Source: Thermodesulfobacteriaceae bacterium | GTDB taxonomy: Bacteria; Desulfobacterota; Thermodesulfobacteria; Thermodesulfobacteriales; Thermodesulfatatoraceae | Length of the DNA: 32,100 nt | NCBI GenBank assembly: GCA_015494065.1 | Contig: WGCA01000014.1 | Coordinates: forward strand, 1-32,100 | Direction of reading: 5' to 3' | Shown: positions 7,660 to 16,169 of the stretch, one piece after another | Layout: each line of letters starts with the position of its first letter | How positions within the stretch are numbered: position 1 is the stretch's first letter | Notes under the pieces: model-generated | Seen by the model: the letters and a program-made list of their open reading frames with translations, nothing else | The model's database searches: none | Told to the model about the DNA's origin: nothing | Translations under genes and position numbers: made by a program

Positions 7660-8484
7660 ATGATGGAAAACCTTTGGGGCACTGTCCACTTTTACCTTTT
7701 GAGCAAGACCTGGCAGGTAATCGGCGCCCTGCTCATTCTGGTGATCGGGGCCTGGTTTTGCAAACGGGCCGCCAATTTTTTTAAACGAGTGCTTGAAAGG
7801 CGCCAGGTAGACCCGACCCTGACCAACTTTCTGGGAGGTCTTTTTTATTACGCCCTCCTGCTTCTTGTGATAATCGCGGCGGCGGGGCAGCTGGGCATCA
7901 ATACCATGTCCTTCCTCACCGTGCTCGGCGCCTTGGGGCTGGCGGTAGGCCTGGCCTTAAAGGACTCCCTTTCCAATATTGCCGCCGGCATCATGATCAT
8001 CTTATTCCGCCCCTTTCGCATAGGAGATGCGGTAACGATAGCCGGGGTGACCGGTAGTGTGCAACAAATCGGGCTTTTTAATACCGTTTTACACACTCCG
8101 GACAACCAGAAGATCATCGTGCCAAACAGTAAGATTCTGGGAGATATCATTACCAATATCACCGCCAATAAAACACGTCGCATTGACCTAGTCGTGGGAA
8201 TTAGTTACGAAGATGATATTGACAAAGCCAAAGCCATTCTCTGGGAACTGGCCGCCAAAGACCAGCGGATATTAAAAGATCCACCTCCTACCATTGCGGT
8301 GGCTGAATTGGCCGACAGTTCGGTCAACCTGGTGTTTAGGCCCTGGGTCAAGACCTCTGATTACTGGGCGGTACGCTTTGACCTTACCGAACAGATCAAA
8401 AAGACCTTTGACGCCGAAGGGGTAAGCATCCCTTATCCCCAACAGGACGTACACTTATTTGTAGAAAAAAACAAAGCCGCCTGA
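7660..8484 (+). CDS. mscS: Small-conductance mechanosensitive channel (MscS family)
   Basis: This inner-membrane heptameric pore opens on membrane tension and releases solutes after osmotic downshock. At 274 residues it is close to the minimal MscS. There are three membrane segments: about 15-34 (VIGALLILVIGAWF), 58-80 (LFYYALLLLVIIAA) and the pore-lining TM3, about 88-120, with the Gly/Ala-packed run LGALGLAVGLALKDSLSN. The beta domain follows with PFRIGDAVTIAGVTGSVQQIG and IIVPNSKILGDIITN, both family hallmarks, then the alpha/beta C-terminal domain. There are two adjacent ATGs (7660 and 7663); the first is 7 bases after AAGGAGG. The nearby trehalose operon suggests a shared osmotic role, although the genes are on separate transcripts. 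Confidence 0.94.
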   Translation: MMENLWGTVHFYLLSKTWQVIGALLILVIGAWFCKRAANFFKRVLERRQVDPTLTNFLGGLFYYALLLLVIIAAAGQLGINTMSFLTVLGALGLAVGLALKDSLSNIAAGIMIILFRPFRIGDAVTIAGVTGSVQQIGLFNTVLHTPDNQKIIVPNSKILGDIITNITANKTRRIDLVVGISYEDDIDKAKAILWELAAKDQRILKDPPPTIAVAELADSSVNLVFRPWVKTSDYWAVRFDLTEQIKKTFDAEGVSIPYPQQDVHLFVEKNKAA

Positions 8485-8491
8485 GGCTGTC

Positions 8492-8543
8492 TTAATTTAT
8501 TGCCGAAAAGCGTTTAAAATGTATGCAGTTCCTTCGTAGGAGG
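8492..8543 (+). promoter_or_regulatory. recA upstream region with ribosome site and weak promoter candidate
   Basis: TTAATT (8492-8497) and TAAAAT (8515-8520) are 17 bases apart and could be a weak promoter. AGGAGG (8538-8543) sits 7 bases before the recA ATG and is a strong ribosome binding site. I looked for SOS operators of the CTGT-N8-ACAG and GAAC-N4-GTTC types between mscS and recA and see neither, so LexA control is not evident here. Confidence 0.35.
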
Positions 8544-8550
8544 CATTTTT

Positions 8551-9591
8551 ATGGCTGGTATGGACAAAAAAAAGGCTATCGAAGCGGCCATCAGTCAGAT
8601 TGAACGCCAATTTGGCCGGGGCACCATCATGCGCCTCGGAGAAGCCCCCAAGATTAGAGACATTGCCACCATTTCTACGGGCTCCCTAGGGCTTGACCTT
8701 GCTACCGGGATCGGGGGGATCCCCAAAGGCCGCATCACCGAAATTTTCGGCCCGGAATCTTCAGGAAAGACCACCCTAGCCCTGCACCTAATCGCAGAGG
8801 CCCAAAAAGACGGAGGGACCGCCGCTTTTATCGACGCTGAACACGCCTTGGACGTCCACTACGCCCAAAAACTGGGGGTTAACGTGGACGACCTACTGGT
8901 TTCTCAACCGGACACCGGGGAGCAGGCCCTGGAAATCGCCGAAGTCCTGGCGCGCAGCGGCGGAGTTGACGTCATCGTGGTGGACTCGGTGGCGGCCCTA
9001 GTACCCCAGGCTGAAATCGAAGGGGCCATGGACGAGATGCAGGTTGGTCTCCAGGCACGCCTCATGTCCAAGGCCATGCGGAAGCTAACGGCAGCCATCG
9101 CCAAGACGGGAACCGCCGTGGTCTTCATCAACCAGATCCGCATGAAGATAGGTATGGGGGCTTACGCCAACCCGGAGACCACCCCTGGAGGAAACGCACT
9201 CAAATTCTATTCCAGTCTCCGGCTGGATATCAGACGCATAGGTACCATCAAGGACGGAAACGAGCCCGTAGGAAACCGAGTACGGGTAAAGGTGGTAAAA
9301 AATAAAATGGCCCCACCCTTCAAAGAGGCAGAGTTTGATATTTACTATGGGGAGGGAATCTCCAAATACACTGAACTTTTGGACTTAGGAGTCAAAATGG
9401 GGCTGATCGAAAAAAGCGGGGCCTGGTATTCCTACCAGGGAGAAAGACTGGGGCAGGGAAGAGAAAATGTCCGGCGCCTCTTCGAGGAAAAACCGGCCCT
9501 GGCCCAGGAGATCGAGAGCAAGATCCGCGAGATGGCCGGGTTGCCCCTCCGGCAGGAAGTAGAAGAAAAACGCGAGGCCCATGCCGGCTAA
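8551..9591 (+). CDS. recA: Recombinase RecA
   Basis: RecA is a DNA-dependent ATPase that forms filaments on single-stranded DNA, pairs homologous strands and stimulates LexA-type self-cleavage. The 346-residue protein is normal length. It has the N-terminal polymerisation helix ([15 protein letters not shown]), Walker [10 protein letters not shown] (67-75), the [10 protein letters not shown] segment, Walker [13 protein letters not shown], the L1/L2 DNA loops ([35 protein letters not shown]) and the C-terminal domain. Its stop overlaps the hldA start by 11 bases (9581-9591), tying its translation to a lipopolysaccharide gene; that pairing is unusual and probably has no functional meaning. The C-terminal tail is charged but short. 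Confidence 0.98.
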   Translation: MAGMDKKKAIEAAISQIERQFGRGTIMRLGEAPKIRDIATISTGSLGLDLATGIGGIPKGRITEIFGPESSGKTTLALHLIAEAQKDGGTAAFIDAEHALDVHYAQKLGVNVDDLLVSQPDTGEQALEIAEVLARSGGVDVIVVDSVAALVPQAEIEGAMDEMQVGLQARLMSKAMRKLTAAIAKTGTAVVFINQIRMKIGMGAYANPETTPGGNALKFYSSLRLDIRRIGTIKDGNEPVGNRVRVKVVKNKMAPPFKEAEFDIYYGEGISKYTELLDLGVKMGLIEKSGAWYSYQGERLGQGRENVRRLFEEKPALAQEIESKIREMAGLPLRQEVEEKREAHAG

Positions 9592-10540
9592 TCCCTTAGA
9601 AGGGCTCCGTTTCTTGGTAGTCGGGGACGTCATGCTTGACCGGTACTTCTGGGGAGAGGTAGAAAGGATCTCCCCGGAGGCACCGGTGCCGGTCTTCAAC
9701 TTGCGCTACGTCACCAAGTCCCTGGGTGGGGCTGCCAACGTGGCCAACAATCTTAGGGGGCTCAGGGCCCAGGTAGAACTGGCCGGGGTCCTCGGGGAAG
9801 ACCAGGAGGCCGAAGAATTCATCTCTCTACTCAAAGAGAAGAAGATAGGTAGCCGGGGCCTGGTGCGGGAAAAAAACCGCCCCACCACTGTCAAAACCCG
9901 GATTATCGCCTCTTCCCAGCAATTATTGCGGATCGATATCGAAGACCAAAACCCGCTCGCCAGGGAAACGGCTGAACTACTGCAAAAGGAGCTCAAAGGC
10001 CTCCTTAAAGAAGTAGACGGCGTCATCCTTTCTGATTACGCCAAAGGAGTGTTTTTGACCGATGGGCTCACCAATTGGGTCATCGCCGAGGCCACCAGGC
10101 TCGGCCGCCCAGTGGTAGTAGACCCCAAGGGCCTTTCCTGGGAAAGATATCAGGGAGCTACCTGTATTACACCAAACCTTAAGGAACTAAAAGAAATCGC
10201 CAAAGCCGAGGGCCTTTTTACCAAAGAAATGCCTACGGTCTGTGAACACCTCTGCCAGAAATACAACTTTTCCTTTATGCTGGTAACCCTCGGCCCGGAA
10301 GGGATCTACCTCCATCACCCGGAAATCAAAAAACGTTTTCCGGCCCAGGCCAGAGAGGTTTACGACGTCTCAGGGGCCGGGGACACGGTCATCGCTACTT
10401 TGAGCGCCTTTTACAGCGCCGGTTTTCCCATCGAAGAAGTGGTGGAGTTGGCCAACCGAGCCGCCGGGATCGTGGTGGGCAAAATCGGGACCCAGCCCAT
10501 CCTCTGGGAAGAGATCGCCCCGTTTCTCCAATCTCATTGA
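9581..10540 (+). CDS. hldA: D-glycero-beta-D-manno-heptose-7-phosphate kinase
   Basis: The kinase phosphorylates heptose-7-phosphate at C1 in the ADP-heptose pathway for the lipopolysaccharide inner core, which points to a Gram-negative envelope. The 319-residue PfkB/ribokinase-fold protein starts with [20 protein letters not shown] (11-30), typical of RfaE kinase domains. It has the substrate segment [12 protein letters not shown] (47-58), RIDIED (117-122), ILSDYAKGV (149-157), VVDPKG (179-184) and the catalytic DVSGAGDTV (262-270, base Asp268). It ends after the kinase fold, so the cytidylyl/adenylyltransferase half found in fused HldE is absent; a separate hldC gene is expected elsewhere. 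The start overlaps recA by 11 bases. Confidence 0.93.
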   Translation: MPANPLEGLRFLVVGDVMLDRYFWGEVERISPEAPVPVFNLRYVTKSLGGAANVANNLRGLRAQVELAGVLGEDQEAEEFISLLKEKKIGSRGLVREKNRPTTVKTRIIASSQQLLRIDIEDQNPLARETAELLQKELKGLLKEVDGVILSDYAKGVFLTDGLTNWVIAEATRLGRPVVVDPKGLSWERYQGATCITPNLKELKEIAKAEGLFTKEMPTVCEHLCQKYNFSFMLVTLGPEGIYLHHPEIKKRFPAQAREVYDVSGAGDTVIATLSAFYSAGFPIEEVVELANRAAGIVVGKIGTQPILWEEIAPFLQSH

Positions 10541-10595
10541 CGAAAGGTCCCTTTTACTTTATAGGATTAGCGCATCCCCATGAAGGAGGAAGGTT

Positions 10596-10817
10596 ATGGC
10601 CAGACACAAAAAGATCGAACGGATGCGGGAAATTGAACGTCGTCGGCGCCGCCGGGCCAAACTTGCCAAACTGCGGGCCAAGGGCCTCTTCCCGCGCCCT
10701 GAAGGTTATGACCCCCGGGTTTATCCCTACGTGGCTTACGCCGTAGCCAAAGGTATAATGAGCCTGGAAGAGGCCCTTAAAAGGCTTGAGGCGGCCAAGA
10801 TCGAAGGATCTTCCTAA
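10596..10817 (+). CDS. Small basic protein of unknown function
   Basis: I do not recognise this 73-residue protein. It is a convincing gene: GAAGGAGGAAGG (10580-10591) lies just before the ATG. It follows hldA by 55 bases on the same strand. The N-terminal 35 residues are an Arg/Lys-rich helix ([20 protein letters not shown] and following), followed by a Pro/Tyr-rich linker ([20 protein letters not shown]) and a short amphipathic helix ([12 protein letters not shown]). There is no membrane segment, cysteine or known motif. The charge pattern suggests RNA, DNA or ribosome contact, which is inference. Its stop codon TAA (10815-10817) shares bases with the pdxJ stop on the opposite strand, so the two transcripts converge with no spacer. 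Confidence 0.72.
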   Translation: MARHKKIERMREIERRRRRRAKLAKLRAKGLFPRPEGYDPRVYPYVAYAVAKGIMSLEEALKRLEAAKIEGSS

Positions 10818-11539
10818 CGGGCACGCTCAATCAAACAGAGCATTTCCCGGACCGCCTCTTTCATCCCCACCATGATGGCCCGGGCTATGATGGCGTGCCC
10901 GATACTAAACTCTTCAATCTCCGGGATAGCAGCCACCGGAGAAATATTGTGGTAGTGTAGCCCGTGGCCTGCGTGGACTTCAAAGCCCAGGTCCTTGGCC
11001 ACCCGGGCTGCCTCCTCTAAACGGGCAAATTCTAAGTCCATCTCCTCCGGGCCGCTGGCCTCCGCATAGTGGCCGGTATGGAGTTCTACCACGTCGGCCC
11101 CGGTCTTGGCCGCCGCTTTGAGCTGCTGGGGGTCAGGGTCAATAAAAATGCTCACCTTAAGCCCCACTTCTTTGAGCTCCTCCACCACTTCCCTCACCTT
11201 GGCGGTGCGTCCCTTTACTTTTAAACCCCCTTCGGTGGTTATCTCCTGGCGCCTTTCAGGGACCAGGGTCACCTGATCCGGACGGACCTCTTTGGCAAAC
11301 TTTATCATCTCTTCCGTAGCCGCCATCTCCAGGATGAGCTTCGTCTTAACAATTTCACGCAAAAGCCGCACGTCCCGGTCCTGGATGTGGCGGCGATCTT
11401 CCCTTAAATGCACCACGATGCCGTGCGCCCCTCCCAGCTCCGCCAGGACCGCCGCGTGGACCGGGTCTGGATAATGGACTTTGCGTGCTTCCCGGACCGT
11501 AGCTACATGATCCACGTTAACCGCCAGTTTGGCCGGCAT
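10814..11539 (-). CDS. pdxJ: Pyridoxine 5'-phosphate synthase (internal start)
   Basis: PdxJ condenses the PdxA product with deoxyxylulose-5-phosphate to give pyridoxine 5'-phosphate. From ATG 11539 the protein is 241 residues, the normal family length. It begins [19 protein letters not shown], the diagnostic PdxJ N-terminus, with Asp-His of the phosphate site. It continues through [70 protein letters not shown] and [14 protein letters not shown] strong GGAGGG (11550-11545) sits 5 bases before the ATG, so it probably initiates on its own. However, the same frame is open upstream into ybeY (see the longer feature). Confidence 0.92.
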   Translation of the reverse strand: MPAKLAVNVDHVATVREARKVHYPDPVHAAVLAELGGAHGIVVHLREDRRHIQDRDVRLLREIVKTKLILEMAATEEMIKFAKEVRPDQVTLVPERRQEITTEGGLKVKGRTAKVREVVEELKEVGLKVSIFIDPDPQQLKAAAKTGADVVELHTGHYAEASGPEEMDLEFARLEEAARVAKDLGFEVHAGHGLHYHNISPVAAIPEIEEFSIGHAIIARAIMVGMKEAVREMLCLIERAR

Positions 11540-12016
11540 ATACTCCCTCCTTAGTAAAAAATTCAAAGTCTTACGGGCCCTTTCCCCAAGCAATTGGGCC
11601 ATAACCGCGTATTCTTTGTCAAGCATAAGTTTGGCGGCATAGCGGCCCTGTTCGTGTTCATGCCCTAAAAGATGAAGCAGACCATGGACCGCCAGTAAGA
11701 GGAGGTAATGGCGTTTGGGAATTCCATAAAGCTCGGCCTCTCTTAAGGCGGTATCCACGGAAATAAGCACGTCCCCTAAGAGGCGGGGCTGTACCCCGGC
11801 AAAGGGGCCTTCTCTCTGAGAAAAGGAAATGACGTTGGTGGGGTAAGGTCTACCCAGGTAAAACTGGTTGTAGTGGGTTATGGTTTCGTCATCCACGAAG
11901 ACAAAATTAGCCTCTTTGTCCGGGATATTAAGCAGCGCCAGGGCCTCTTCCAGCTTGCGCCGCAGCCAGGCAAGGGGCAGAGACTTTGGCTGGTAATTTA
12001 AGATTTCAACTGGCAT
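10814..12016 (-). CDS. ybeY: Endoribonuclease YbeY read in frame into PdxJ (400-residue open frame)
   Basis: Residues 1-159 form a complete YbeY, the metal-dependent RNase that helps mature 16S rRNA 3' ends and takes part in ribosome quality control. Signs are the [14 protein letters not shown] strand, [20 protein letters not shown] and the metal motif [12 protein letters not shown] (three His). No stop codon separates it from PdxJ: the frame reads through LNFLLRREY directly into PdxJ Met160. The DNA there contains a run of six T (minus strand, 11561-11556). With five T the frame would read ...AAT TTT TAC TAA, giving a 156-residue YbeY that ends just before the pdxJ ribosome site. So this is either a real fusion, an assembly indel, or a slippage site. 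The YbeY part alone is 11540-12016. No good ribosome site is seen before ATG 12016. Confidence 0.82.
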   Translation of the reverse strand: MPVEILNYQPKSLPLAWLRRKLEEALALLNIPDKEANFVFVDDETITHYNQFYLGRPYPTNVISFSQREGPFAGVQPRLLGDVLISVDTALREAELYGIPKRHYLLLLAVHGLLHLLGHEHEQGRYAAKLMLDKEYAVMAQLLGERARKTLNFLLRREYMPAKLAVNVDHVATVREARKVHYPDPVHAAVLAELGGAHGIVVHLREDRRHIQDRDVRLLREIVKTKLILEMAATEEMIKFAKEVRPDQVTLVPERRQEITTEGGLKVKGRTAKVREVVEELKEVGLKVSIFIDPDPQQLKAAAKTGADVVELHTGHYAEASGPEEMDLEFARLEEAARVAKDLGFEVHAGHGLHYHNISPVAAIPEIEEFSIGHAIIARAIMVGMKEAVREMLCLIERAR

Positions 12017-12073
12017 CTCTTGAAGAGTTAGCCAAAGGCCAGTTTTAAGGCAAGTAAAAAATGGATTACGGGT

Positions 12074-13372
12074 TCATTCCTTTTTGGCTCGCTCAGGCCA
12101 GAGACGGTAAAACCTCTCTTTCAGGCCCTTTTCAAAGCCGTGTCCTTTGGGCCGGTAATAAGACCGGTCCTTCAACTTGTCAGGGAGATATTGCTGCGAG
12201 ACGAACCCTTCGGGAGCGTGGTGGGGGTAGACGTAGTCTTTGCCGTATCCCAGCCGGCGCATCAAAGCGGTCACCGGGTTGCGTAAATGAAGCGGCACCG
12301 GTTGAGCCCCGAATCTTTCCACGTCTTCCCGGGCCGCTTCCAGGGCCTGGTAAGCCGAATTACTTTTCGGGGCCAGGGCCACGTAAATCACCGCTTCTGC
12401 CAACGCCAGTTCCCCTTCAGGGCGGCCCAAAAATTCAAAGGCCTCTTTGGCGGCGAGCGCTATTTGCAAGGCCCAAGGATCAGCCAGGCCTACGTCCTCA
12501 GCTGCGGCTGCTACCAGCCGCCGTATGATAACCAGGGGGTCCTCGCCGGCCTCAAGCATACGTACCATCCAGTAAAGGGCTGCGTCAGGATCACTGCCCC
12601 GCAAACTTTTGTGAAAGGCCGAAAGCAAGTCATAATGTTCCTCTCCCTCCCGGTCGTAAAGGAGGGGTTTTTTAAGAGGGACATTTTGTAAAAGATCTCT
12701 GGTGACTTTCCGTTTACCGTCTTTTTCTTCTGCGATTTGGGCCAGGTTTTCGAGAAAATTAAGGGCCATGCGTGCGTCTCCCTCGGCACTTTCGGCCAGC
12801 ACCTCAAGCACCCCTTCTTCCACCTCTACCCCTTGGGTAGCCAAGACCTTGAGGGCTCGTTTGAGGATGAACAGCAGTTCTTCCCGGCTCAGAGGGTTCA
12901 GCCTAAAGACTTGGACCCGGGAGAGCAGAGGAGCCACGATCCGAAAAGAAGGGTTCTCGGTAGTGGCCCCTATAAGGGTAATCTTTCCGGTTTCGACAAA
13001 GGGCAAGAGAAAGTCCTGCTGGGCCTTGTTGAACCGGTGAATTTCGTCAATAAAGATGATGGTCTTTCGCCCATAGGCCCTGGCCTTTTGGGCCTGCTCG
13101 AGGGCCTTTCTAAGCTCTTTCAAGCCAGTGTCTACCGCTGAAACCGTTATAAACTCTGCCCCACTCTCTCTGGCCAAGAGGCGGGCCAGGGTGGTCTTTC
13201 CGCAACCCGGAGGGCCCCAAAAAATAAGGGAGGGGAGCTTTTTGGTCTCCAAAAAGCGGGTCAGAATCTTGCCGGGCCCGATGAGGTGCCCCTGGCCAAC
13301 AAAATCCTCCAGGCGTTTGGGACGTAGACGCTCGGCCAGAGGTGGTTGTGGCTCAAAAAGGGCCTTGGGCAC
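12074..13372 (-). CDS. rarA: Replication-associated recombination protein A (MgsA-type AAA+ ATPase)
   Basis: RarA acts at stalled replication forks as a clamp-loader-like ATPase. The 432-residue protein starts with the family hallmark PLAERLRPKRLEDFVGQGHL. It has Walker A GPPGCGKT (53-60), Walker B IIFIDEIHRFNKAQQDFLLP, sensor 1 LIGATTENPSF and the arginine-finger region APLLSRVQVFRL. The tetramerisation and helical C-terminal domains follow (SAFHKSLRGSDPDAALYW, EAGEDPLVIIRRL, EDVGLADPWAL, and the terminal GYGKDYVYPH). The start is GTG 13372, overlapping the stop of the 42-residue gene upstream as TAGTG. AAGGCAGG lies just upstream as a moderate ribosome site. The gap of 57 bases to ybeY downstream has no terminator. 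Confidence 0.95.
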   Translation of the reverse strand: MPKALFEPQPPLAERLRPKRLEDFVGQGHLIGPGKILTRFLETKKLPSLIFWGPPGCGKTTLARLLARESGAEFITVSAVDTGLKELRKALEQAQKARAYGRKTIIFIDEIHRFNKAQQDFLLPFVETGKITLIGATTENPSFRIVAPLLSRVQVFRLNPLSREELLFILKRALKVLATQGVEVEEGVLEVLAESAEGDARMALNFLENLAQIAEEKDGKRKVTRDLLQNVPLKKPLLYDREGEEHYDLLSAFHKSLRGSDPDAALYWMVRMLEAGEDPLVIIRRLVAAAAEDVGLADPWALQIALAAKEAFEFLGRPEGELALAEAVIYVALAPKSNSAYQALEAAREDVERFGAQPVPLHLRNPVTALMRRLGYGKDYVYPHHAPEGFVSQQYLPDKLKDRSYYRPKGHGFEKGLKERFYRLWPERAKKE

Positions 13373-13500
13373 TAACCTGCCTTCTTACGCTGTTTGCGGG
13401 TTTTTCTTTCCGCCAGAAACAGGCGAGTAAAGCAAAAAGTACACAAAGAAGTAATCAGATTCCAGGAAAAAAGCATAAAAAGGAGGGCTGAGCCTTTCAC
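13372..13500 (-). CDS. 42-residue single-span membrane protein, candidate NSS transporter small subunit
   Basis: This is a short gene between the symporter and rarA. The frame opens at GTG 13500, which overlaps the symporter stop as GTGA, and closes with TAG (13374-13372), which overlaps the rarA start as TAGTG. GGAGG (13513-13509) inside the symporter 3' end lies 8 bases before the GTG, an ideal ribosome site. The product begins [20 protein letters not shown]. It has one hydrophobic span (about 4-30, including a C-x2-C pair) and a strongly basic tail, [12 protein letters not shown], which should face the cytoplasm. Many bacterial NSS transporters have a tiny one-span partner next door (for example MetS with MetP). 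I see the same layout and topology here but cannot claim sequence homology. Confidence 0.7.
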   Translation of the reverse strand: MKGSALLFMLFSWNLITSLCTFCFTRLFLAERKTRKQRKKAG

Positions 13501-15023
13501 TTTCTTTTCCTCCGCCTTTTATCTTGAAAATATACCAGAAAACAGAACAGGGCCATAATCGCGACCAGGACCTCCCGAGCCACCCAGGAAGTCCAGCGGC
13601 TTTCCGCGAGATACCCCGGAAGGATGGTGACCATCCACCAGCCGGTGATTAGAAGGAGAAAAAGGGGGGTTACGTAGCGCATGATAAAAAAGAAGACCCG
13701 AGGCAGTTTTATATAACCGCCGCGATTGATCTCCGCCCAGGCCTGAGCCGGATTAAAGGCCCAGAAGAAGATAAGTACCTCGCATAAAGCAAAGACCACC
13801 ACGAAGAAGGTCCCCGCCCAGAAATCCATTTCGTCAAGAGCACCGGCCAAAAAGACGGCCACGTGGGCCACGGAGAAAAGGACAAACATGGTGGCCAGGA
13901 CGGCGGTGCGGCGATCGAGCCTGAATTCGTCCTCCAAAAAGGCGATCACGGGCTGGGTAATGGCCACCGAAGAAGTAAGCCCGGCAAAAAAGAGGAGGAT
14001 GAACCAAAGGAAACCGAAAAATTGACCAAGCGGGATATTGGCAAAGATGGCGGGCAAACTGACAAAGGCTAGATTGAAAGCCCCACTGGCTGCAATCGTC
14101 TGGGCCGCGGCCACCCCGAAAAAGGCCGCCGCTGCCGGGATAGCAATTGAACCCCCGAGCACTACCTCGGCCAGCTCGTTAAGGGATGAGGCGGTCAAGG
14201 CCGAAAGGGTTAGATCGTCGTTCCGTTTGAGGTAGGAAGCATAGGTAATGATGGCCCCAAAACCCAGACTCAAGGTAAAAAAGACCTGGCCAGCGGCCGC
14301 CAACCATACTTTAGGGTTGGTTAGCTCTGCCCATTTGGGTTCCCACAGGAAGTTGAGCCCGGCCACCGCTGAGCCCATGGGGGTTTCCAGAGTAATGACC
14401 CTGATCATTAAGACCACGGCAAAGAGGAAGAGAAGCGGCATGGCTACCTTGGCCAACTTTTCGATGCCCCTGGAAATCCCCTTAATCAGCACAAAGACGT
14501 TTAACCCCATGGTAACCAGGAAAAAGAAATAGGCTTTAAGACTCGGACGATAAAAGTCCCCTTCCCCCATTCCGGTATAAGCGTTGAGAAATTCTTTAAA
14601 AGGGGCCAGGTAAGTGTGAGGATCGGTTGAGGCCGGGACTTTGGGGAGCATCCCCAAAAGAGACATAACCGCGTACCCCAAGGTCCAGCTTTCAATATAG
14701 ACGTAATAGCAAGAGACCACGAAAGGAACAAAAAGGCCCAGGACCCCTAAATATTTGGCCACCGGGTGTGACCAGAGGAGGCGAAAAATGGCCGGGGTGG
14801 TCCCGTGACCGCGTATCCCTCCGTAACGCCCGATGGCCCATTCCACCCACATTAAAGGGATAGCGATCAAGACCAGGGAAATCATGTACGGGATCATGAA
14901 GACCCCGCCCCCGTTCTGGGCCGCCTGGGTGGGGAAACGCAAGAAATTACCCAAACCTACCGCGTTTCCGGCCATGGCCAAAATCAAACCTATCCTGGTG
15001 CCCCAGTGTTCACGATTTGGCAT
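13497..15023 (-). CDS. Sodium-dependent neurotransmitter/amino-acid symporter (NSS/SNF family)
   Basis: This inner-membrane transporter couples Na+ flow to uptake of an amino acid or related amine. The 508-residue protein has about twelve hydrophobic spans. TM1 carries the family block [20 protein letters not shown] (17-36) with the unwound AVGLGN segment that binds Na+ and substrate, followed by [12 protein letters not shown]. The TM6 region includes [18 protein letters not shown], and TM8 [18 protein letters not shown] supplies Na2-site residues. The substrate is not evident. GGAGGGAGG lies a few bases before the ATG. The C-terminal tail is basic (QDKRRRKRK) and encodes the ribosome site for the next small gene. 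It follows a histidine kinase by 51 bases, probably on the same transcript. Confidence 0.92.
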   Translation of the reverse strand: MPNREHWGTRIGLILAMAGNAVGLGNFLRFPTQAAQNGGGVFMIPYMISLVLIAIPLMWVEWAIGRYGGIRGHGTTPAIFRLLWSHPVAKYLGVLGLFVPFVVSCYYVYIESWTLGYAVMSLLGMLPKVPASTDPHTYLAPFKEFLNAYTGMGEGDFYRPSLKAYFFFLVTMGLNVFVLIKGISRGIEKLAKVAMPLLFLFAVVLMIRVITLETPMGSAVAGLNFLWEPKWAELTNPKVWLAAAGQVFFTLSLGFGAIITYASYLKRNDDLTLSALTASSLNELAEVVLGGSIAIPAAAAFFGVAAAQTIAASGAFNLAFVSLPAIFANIPLGQFFGFLWFILLFFAGLTSSVAITQPVIAFLEDEFRLDRRTAVLATMFVLFSVAHVAVFLAGALDEMDFWAGTFFVVVFALCEVLIFFWAFNPAQAWAEINRGGYIKLPRVFFFIMRYVTPLFLLLITGWWMVTILPGYLAESRWTSWVAREVLVAIMALFCFLVYFQDKRRRKRK

Positions 15024-15074
15024 GGGCCTCCCTCCGTTATTTGGGGCTACTAGTAGTAAAGACTATTTGGAGAA

Positions 15075-16169
15075 TCAAGTCTCTGGTTCAACTTCCTGTG
15101 AAAGGGGCCGACGCCTTTCCGGACGGCGCCGGTCAAATGGAAGGCTTAGCCGAAAAACGGTAGGTTGGTAGGCATTTTCTACCTTTACCTCCCCGGCCAG
15201 TTCTTCGGTGATTCTGGAAACCAGGGCCAGACCCATGCCAAAGTGTCCCGGCTTGGTGGTAAAAAACGGGTTAAAGATAAAGGGAAGGGCCTCAACCTTT
15301 ATTCCTTCCCCGTAATCCTTTACCCAAAAATCGACTTTTTCCTGATCCGCGGTACACCTGAATATTACCGGCCCTTTTTGCCCTACCGCCTGGTGGGCTT
15401 CTAGGGCGTTTTGGATTAACTCTACCAAGGCTTCGGCTAGCAGTTCTGGATCAGTGTAGAAGGCAAGAGAAGGTATCTCACGGGGTAAGCTAAGCTCCGG
15501 CTCCTCCCCGCTAATTTCCAGCTGAAAACGCTCTTTCACAAGTTCTATTATCTCTTTTAGCTCAACCAGACGAAACCTGGGGGTGGGCATAAGCACCAAG
15601 CGGCTTAGGGCCTGTAATAAGCTTTCTAGACGTTCACACTGGTAAACCAAAGCCGCGGCGTAGGTTCCTGCCCGCTGGGGATTTTCCTTCAATCTCCGGG
15701 CCAACCCCCCGATTACCAGAATGGGGTTACGGATATGGTGGGAAATGTCTGTCAACATACGCCCTAGAAAGGCCAAATGGCGGGTCTTTCTTAAGGATCG
15801 TTCCAGGGCCTTTACCTGCGAAACGTTTTGAAAAGTAAAAACCACGGGCGAAATTTCCCCCATATCATAACGGACGAAATGTAGATGGGCCACAAACCCT
15901 TCTTTCCCCCTGGGAACTAAAAAACCCTCCCCTTCGTAAACCCCCTTTTCCGCTAGTATACGTTGAATATTGGGCCAGAATATCTGCCGATCTTTTTCGT
16001 CAAAAAAGTAAGCAATATTTTTCCCTTTTAGATCTTCCTCAGCCAATAATTCCAGGGCGCGCTGGTTGGCATAAAGGATCTCGCCCTCGGGTTTTAGTAA
16101 AATGACCGCGGCCTTTATAAGATCTAAAATAGACCTAAAATCCACTTCGAATTCGTGAGGAAAAGCCAT
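15075..16169 (-). CDS. PAS-domain sensor histidine kinase, orphan
   Basis: The 364-residue protein has no membrane span, so it is cytoplasmic. A PAS domain (about 10-115, with AVILLKPEGEILYANQRALE and KGKNIAYFF) leads into a dimerisation helix. The H box is DISHHIRNPILVIGG, phosphoacceptor His144, followed by His145 where most kinases have Glu. The HATPase domain has N box VELIQNALEAH, G1 VKDYGEGI, F box FNPFFTTKPG and G2 FGMGLALV. The tail is rich in Arg and Pro. No response regulator gene is adjacent. The NSS symporter starts 51 bases downstream, so the kinase may serve substrate-linked control of transport or simply share the promoter. Signal and partner are unknown. Confidence 0.9.
   Translation of the reverse strand: MAFPHEFEVDFRSILDLIKAAVILLKPEGEILYANQRALELLAEEDLKGKNIAYFFDEKDRQIFWPNIQRILAEKGVYEGEGFLVPRGKEGFVAHLHFVRYDMGEISPVVFTFQNVSQVKALERSLRKTRHLAFLGRMLTDISHHIRNPILVIGGLARRLKENPQRAGTYAAALVYQCERLESLLQALSRLVLMPTPRFRLVELKEIIELVKERFQLEISGEEPELSLPREIPSLAFYTDPELLAEALVELIQNALEAHQAVGQKGPVIFRCTADQEKVDFWVKDYGEGIKVEALPFIFNPFFTTKPGHFGMGLALVSRITEELAGEVKVENAYQPTVFRLSLPFDRRRPERRRPLSQEVEPET

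Noticed and set aside
2600-8484. A single osmotic-stress island of trehalose genes plus MscS
   Set aside because: aroF, the radical SAM gene and pdxA lie between them on the opposite strand, so shared regulation is not shown.
8474-8495. Hairpin at the mscS 3' end as a terminator
   Set aside because: Only a four-pair AGCC/GGCT stem and no proper T run, too weak to call.
8485-8550. SOS operator before recA
   Set aside because: Neither CTGT-N8-ACAG nor GAAC-N4-GTTC occurs; CTGT at 8487 lacks its partner.
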